A stretch of DNA of 64,000 nt, taken from positions 3,596,001 through 3,660,000 of the forward strand of contig CP081102.1 in the NCBI GenBank assembly GCA_025141835.1. Reading direction: 5' to 3'. The position numbers were made by a program, and so were the translations under genes. Below are positions 60,892-64,000 of the stretch, in pieces; positions within the stretch are counted from its first letter, which is position 1, and each line of letters opens with the position of its first letter. Below the pieces are notes generated by a model. It made no database searches, had not been told where the DNA came from, and saw only the letters and a program-made list of their open reading frames with translations. Source of the DNA: Rhodobacteraceae bacterium M385 (GTDB lineage: Bacteria > Pseudomonadota > Alphaproteobacteria > Rhodobacterales > Rhodobacteraceae).

Positions 60892-61569
60892 TCAAGGTGT
60901 TTGCAATGCAACGATCAGGTTGGCCAACGCCGTCAATAGCAGCGTGAAGATCCCAAAATAGACAAATGCGCTCAGCACACTCAATGTTGCTATACCGCCC
61001 TTTCCCAGCCAAGCCAACTTGCCTTGGATTCTTCGGCTCATTCGTCCATCCCCCGCAAGAAGCACTGAGATCACGTTTAGATACAGCGGTACCGCGCTTA
61101 TCATTGTTGCGTAAAGGTAAACTCCTGAAATGTTCTCGAACATCGCTGATCGTGCGAGTGTCGGGCCGACCACACGCAACGCTTGCCATCGATCACCACC
61201 AAATGAACCAAACCAGTCGGCAGACACAAAATAGATGAAGGCATGCAACGCGACAAACACGCAGATCCTAGATGGCAAGTCTACTATGAGGATGAGGATA
61301 GGCGATGAGTGAGTCCCCTGTCTCTTGGCCGAGACAGCATAAAGGAAGAAACTCAGGTAGTTGACCGCGAACACCACAGGGATGCCATTTGTAAGAACTT
61401 GTCTTAGGAAGCGCCGCAATGCTGGACCACTTTCCAGAAGCATGGAGCCAAAACCCGGTGTGAGCGCAACATAGAACAGCAAGAGCGGAACTAGACTGAC
61501 ACAGCTCAGGATCAGCGTATTCGCTGCAAACCGTGAGAACGGTAAGTCGAGTGAGAAAAAGCGATCCAT
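60892..61569 (-). CDS. Polytopic membrane protein of unknown function
   Basis: 225 residues with six hydrophobic segments: LILSCVSLVPLLLFYVALTP, IPVVFAVNYLSFFLYAV, LPSRICVFVALHAFIYFVSA, VYLYATMISAVPLYLNVISV and two near the end. A conserved-looking loop SADWFGSFGGDRW occurs mid-protein. No family is recognised. Its composition is AT-richer than the copper genes, so it may be a separate acquisition. Confidence 0.7.
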   Translation of the reverse strand: MDRFFSLDLPFSRFAANTLILSCVSLVPLLLFYVALTPGFGSMLLESGPALRRFLRQVLTNGIPVVFAVNYLSFFLYAVSAKRQGTHSSPILILIVDLPSRICVFVALHAFIYFVSADWFGSFGGDRWQALRVVGPTLARSAMFENISGVYLYATMISAVPLYLNVISVLLAGDGRMSRRIQGKLAWLGKGGIATLSVLSAFVYFGIFTLLLTALANLIVALQTP

Positions 61570-61988
61570 GGTGGCGCAGTGTCGCCGTTTGGGGACCTCA
61601 AGGCGAGTGGAATAACGCGCTTTTGACGCCCGAAGATCGACCCACTGGTTGGCTATTGATTGTTATGGTGTTGCTGGATGCCGCACTTCGAAATTCTTGA
61701 ATGTCCGCTAGTGCCCTGAAGGCTACTTGGGGAACCGCCTGAAGCGAGTTGTGGCACCTCCTCGCTACTGAATTCGACAGTTCCAGGAGCTTAAAATTGG
61801 TACGAATGACATGATGCCGCGAGCCAGAGGCCTCAGCTTAGCCAGCCACCTGACCAATCACCATGCTCATGTTACACATGGTTACACATCTGATTTTGTC
61901 ATCTGAGATCCGGTTGGCTACGTAGGTTGCAATATCACGGCAAACGTGGCGGACTTATTCGCTTTGCCCAGACAAAGGACAAGACACG
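61570..61988. other. About 420 bp non-coding region upstream of dsbB
   Basis: No gene is supported. The word ACTGGTTGGCTAT (61644-61656) is an exact copy of 8336-8348. A tandem repeat lies near the right end (separate entry). The dsbB promoter must lie in the last 130 bp. Confidence 0.5.
61871..61890. promoter_or_regulatory. Tandem 10 bp repeat upstream of dsbB
   Basis: GTTACACATG is followed at once by GTTACACATC. One-turn tandem repeats like this are common OmpR-family regulator sites. A related tandem lies at 40274-40293 upstream of the response regulator gene. The pair is about 100 bp before the dsbB start. Confidence 0.5.
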
Positions 61989-62492
61989 GTGACATTCGAC
62001 GACACGAAAACTGGGGTTGTTGCCGCCGCCGGGTCGGGCCTTCTGCTAGCTACTGCTTGGACCTTTCAGGCCTTTGGCTATGCCCCATGTTCAATGTGCA
62101 TACTGCAACGATATCCGCATGTCGCGGCAGTATTGGTAGGCATATTGGTTCTTTTGGGCTTGCGCCATCCGGTCATGTATCTGCTCGGTGCCGCCGCCGC
62201 CGCCACGACCGGAACGATAGCAATTTACCACACGGGAGTTGAGCGAGATTGGTGGGAAGGCCCCACCAGTTGCACTGGCTCCGGGCAAAATTTGTCGAGC
62301 ATGGATGTCGTAGATCTTCTTTCGACTGACGCGGGGCCGACGTTGGTTATGTGCGATCAGGTCGCTTGGGAGTTTCTCTCTATTTCAATGGCAAGTTGGA
62401 ATGCCATCGGCAGCTTTGGACTGATGCTGCTCTGGATCATTGCTCTAAGAATGAGGATCAAAAAGCGACGTTACTCGGCTCACTCCGACTGA
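61989..62492 (+). CDS. dsbB: DsbB-family disulfide bond formation protein
   Basis: 167 residues from the GTG at 61989. Four TM segments with the quinone-side motif FGYAPCSMCILQRYPH (CxxC) and a second periplasmic Cys pair (TSCTGSGQ ... VMCDQVAWEF). DsbB re-oxidises DsbA using quinones. The island also carries two DsbA-like proteins at 48.9 and 54.6 kb. The 209 bp after it contain no gene. Confidence 0.92.
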   Translation: MTFDDTKTGVVAAAGSGLLLATAWTFQAFGYAPCSMCILQRYPHVAAVLVGILVLLGLRHPVMYLLGAAAAATTGTIAIYHTGVERDWWEGPTSCTGSGQNLSSMDVVDLLSTDAGPTLVMCDQVAWEFLSISMASWNAIGSFGLMLLWIIALRMRIKKRRYSAHSD

Positions 62493-62701
62493 CGGACCGT
62501 TGTGTTGACCCGTTCACAGAAATCTTTCGTGGGTTAGGCCAACATTGCTTTAAATATGAATTCGCAAAATGGATTGCATGAAACCTAGTGTATCCAACAC
62601 GAACCGAGATGCATCAAGGAACGCGATTGTTGGCATCCTGAGAAAAGGGTGGACATGCAATTGTTGAGCTAGAGCTAGTGCTAGTGCATTTCGAAAAGGC
62701 T

Positions 62702-63457
62702 CTATCGCAGGACCTGTGTGGCCGCCCAAACGATGGATATCAATATGGGTTGGTGGATCAAATAGACCACGAGCGTGTGCCGTCCGAAGAACCCGAACAC
62801 GCGCATCGTGCGCGACGACTTGGTTGTGGAGAGCTGCTCCCAATATCCTGAACGCGATGCCAATTTCGCCACGGCCATGCCCGCCAAGAAGGCCGCAAAC
62901 CATGGGAAGATAGGCTCATAGTCCACGGTGCTCAGTTGGATCGTCTGCAGGCCCGTCCACCATAGCCACGGCGCATTGAAGACCGGGGATGCCGCGAAGT
63001 CCGGCGCGAAGAATACTGCAACGGCGAGGATCGCGATGATCAAGATCGGCAGGCGCAGGGCGGCAAGGCCCAATAGGCTGCACAGCGCAATCGAGTGCAG
63101 GATACCGAAAAAGACAAAGGCGTCGGGAAACGCGATGTAGGTCGCAACGGACACCAACGCGGCCGCCGACACGATGATCGCCAAACGCTTGCCAAAGGCG
63201 CCCAATCGGATGCCGTTCGCGTGGGAAAGCCAAAGGCCAACGCCCGCAAGAAAAACGAAGGATCCTGCGGAAGCTACGGCAAGACCACGCCAAAAGCCGG
63301 CGCCGGTCGTGCCGGGTTCGACATAGCCAAAAATTTCCAAATCGAACACGAAGTGAAACACCGCCATCGCCAAAAGCGCCGCGACCCGCGCGATGTCGAG
63401 AACGAAAATGCGGGGACGAGATGCAGAAACGTCGGTGGTTGTAGTGGTCATGGACAT
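62702..63457 (-). CDS. DUF1624/heparan-alpha-glucosaminide acetyltransferase-like membrane protein
   Basis: 251 residues from the ATG at 63457; a second ATG at 63451 is also possible. About seven TM segments with RIFVLDIARVAALLAMAVFH, FVFLAGVGLWLSHANG, FGILHSIALCSLLGL and TLVVYLIHQPILISI. This matches the DUF1624 family, thought to acetylate sugars or other substrates across the membrane. It is not an obvious copper gene and may belong to the host or another module. Confidence 0.85.
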   Translation of the reverse strand: MSMTTTTTDVSASRPRIFVLDIARVAALLAMAVFHFVFDLEIFGYVEPGTTGAGFWRGLAVASAGSFVFLAGVGLWLSHANGIRLGAFGKRLAIIVSAAALVSVATYIAFPDAFVFFGILHSIALCSLLGLAALRLPILIIAILAVAVFFAPDFAASPVFNAPWLWWTGLQTIQLSTVDYEPIFPWFAAFLAGMAVAKLASRSGYWEQLSTTKSSRTMRVFGFFGRHTLVVYLIHQPILISIVWAATQVLR

Positions 63458-63637
63458 TCGCCTTTGGATGAGTTCCGCGTTGATGTCCAAGAGACGATCA
63501 ATCTGATGTTTAGCGCCGTTCTGTCTCAATAGCTTGGGTGGGCTTAACTAAGCAAACGACACCTGACCGATTGTACCGGTCGGGTCGCCTTCCGCGACTT
63601 TTGAAGGGCTGCACGATTTCTTACTAATTCGATATGG

Positions 63638-64000
63638 CTATGCATGGTCAGGCTGTCCGTGACCGTAAAGATTGGCATGTTCATGGGCTCGGTCCTCGTG
63701 TTCGAACTCCAAACTGGAATGGGTGATGCCGAAGTCATCCTTCAACCGGTCCTTGATCACGCCCTTGACAGATTCGCTCTGTGACCAGGCATCGGCTGTC
63801 AGAACGACATGGCAATCCAGCGCCACCTCATGTTCCTGCATCTGCCAGAGGTGGACGTGATGAACGTCTGCGACACCGTCTACACCGCGCATCGCGCCGA
63901 CGACCGCGTCGTTATCCATGTCGGGCGGACTGCCGAGCATCAGGGTTCGGATCGGAGCTCCAATTTCCGTAACCGCCAAGTATAGAATGTAGAGCGCGAT
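63638..64000 (-). CDS. CDF-family cation transporter (partial, N-terminus off the window)
   Basis: Only the C-terminal 120 residues are present; the frame continues past position 64000. It shows the end of the last TM segment (IALYILYLAVTEI), then the cytoplasmic CDF domain (GVADVHHVHLWQMQEHEVAL) and a His-rich tail (HEDRAHEHANLYGHGQPDH). These features indicate a CzcD/ZitB-type exporter for Zn, Co or related metals. It differs from the CDF at 35 kb in keeping a long His-rich tail. Confidence 0.88.
   Translation of the reverse strand: MALYILYLAVTEIGAPIRTLMLGSPPDMDNDAVVGAMRGVDGVADVHHVHLWQMQEHEVALDCHVVLTADAWSQSESVKGVIKDRLKDDFGITHSSLEFEHEDRAHEHANLYGHGQPDHA

Noticed and set aside
1..64000. CRISPR arrays, tRNA genes, rRNA genes, insertion sequences
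   Set aside because: I looked for regularly spaced repeats, tRNA-like folds and transposase motifs (DDE, Tyr/Ser recombinase) and saw none that hold up by eye.

Overview
The window looks like part of the accessory genome of an alphaproteobacterium, most likely a Rhodobacteraceae (roseobacter-type) strain. The conjugation genes, the DUF2285/QseM-type control genes and the GC-rich coding style (clearly AT-richer only in cargo at about 7-12.9 kb) all fit that group. No rRNA, tRNA, integrase, replication gene or CRISPR array is visible, so I cannot tell whether the carrier is an integrative conjugative element (ICE) or a plasmid.

Positions 1-30.7 kb are a conjugative backbone, almost all on the minus strand. 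In transcription order from the right it holds: a DUF932 protein, a ParB-like protein, a Toprim protein, a DUF2493 protein, a small membrane protein and DUF736; a LuxR-type regulator with two coupled genes; a divergent qseC/qseM-like switch; a DUF6499 ORF and a DUF2285 ORF separated by a +1 frameshift (like the FseA activator of the Mesorhizobium symbiosis ICE); an AlpA-like regulator, DUF2840, the TraF peptidase, a lytic transglycosylase, relaxase, TraG and a CopG protein; then the P-type mating-pore genes trbB-C-D-E-J-K-L-F, with trbF cut by the window edge. A cargo pocket (about 6.8-12.9 kb) sits between copG and trbB. It carries an HU-like protein, two small membrane proteins, a dUTPase and a two-gene operon (HARE-HTH protein plus a nucleoside-phosphorylase-fold effector) that I consider the best candidate for an undescribed conflict or defence system.

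Positions 31-64 kb are a large copper and periplasmic redox island. It contains two Cu-type P1B ATPases, CopZ, CueR, a multicopper oxidase, DUF411, DUF305, DUF2933 and EF-hand/Met-rich proteins, CDF transporters, and two Tat-exported L,D-transpeptidases. It also has a ScsB/DsbD-like reductase, two DsbA-like oxidases, DsbB, a cytochrome c haem-lyase set (ccmF-G-H-I), four c-type cytochromes, an orphan Rieske protein and a two-component system. Several divergent promoters carry a TTGACC-type -35 box, a CCTTCC/GGAAGG dyad and a 19-bp spacer. This is the MerR/CueR architecture, so one CueR encoded at 59 kb probably controls several operons.

As I read it, the left half is a quorum- and frameshift-controlled transfer machine, and the right half is cargo that exports copper, oxidises it, repairs thiols and keeps cytochrome c maturation and electron flow working under copper stress. 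All functions are inferred from sequence patterns read by eye; no database search was run.
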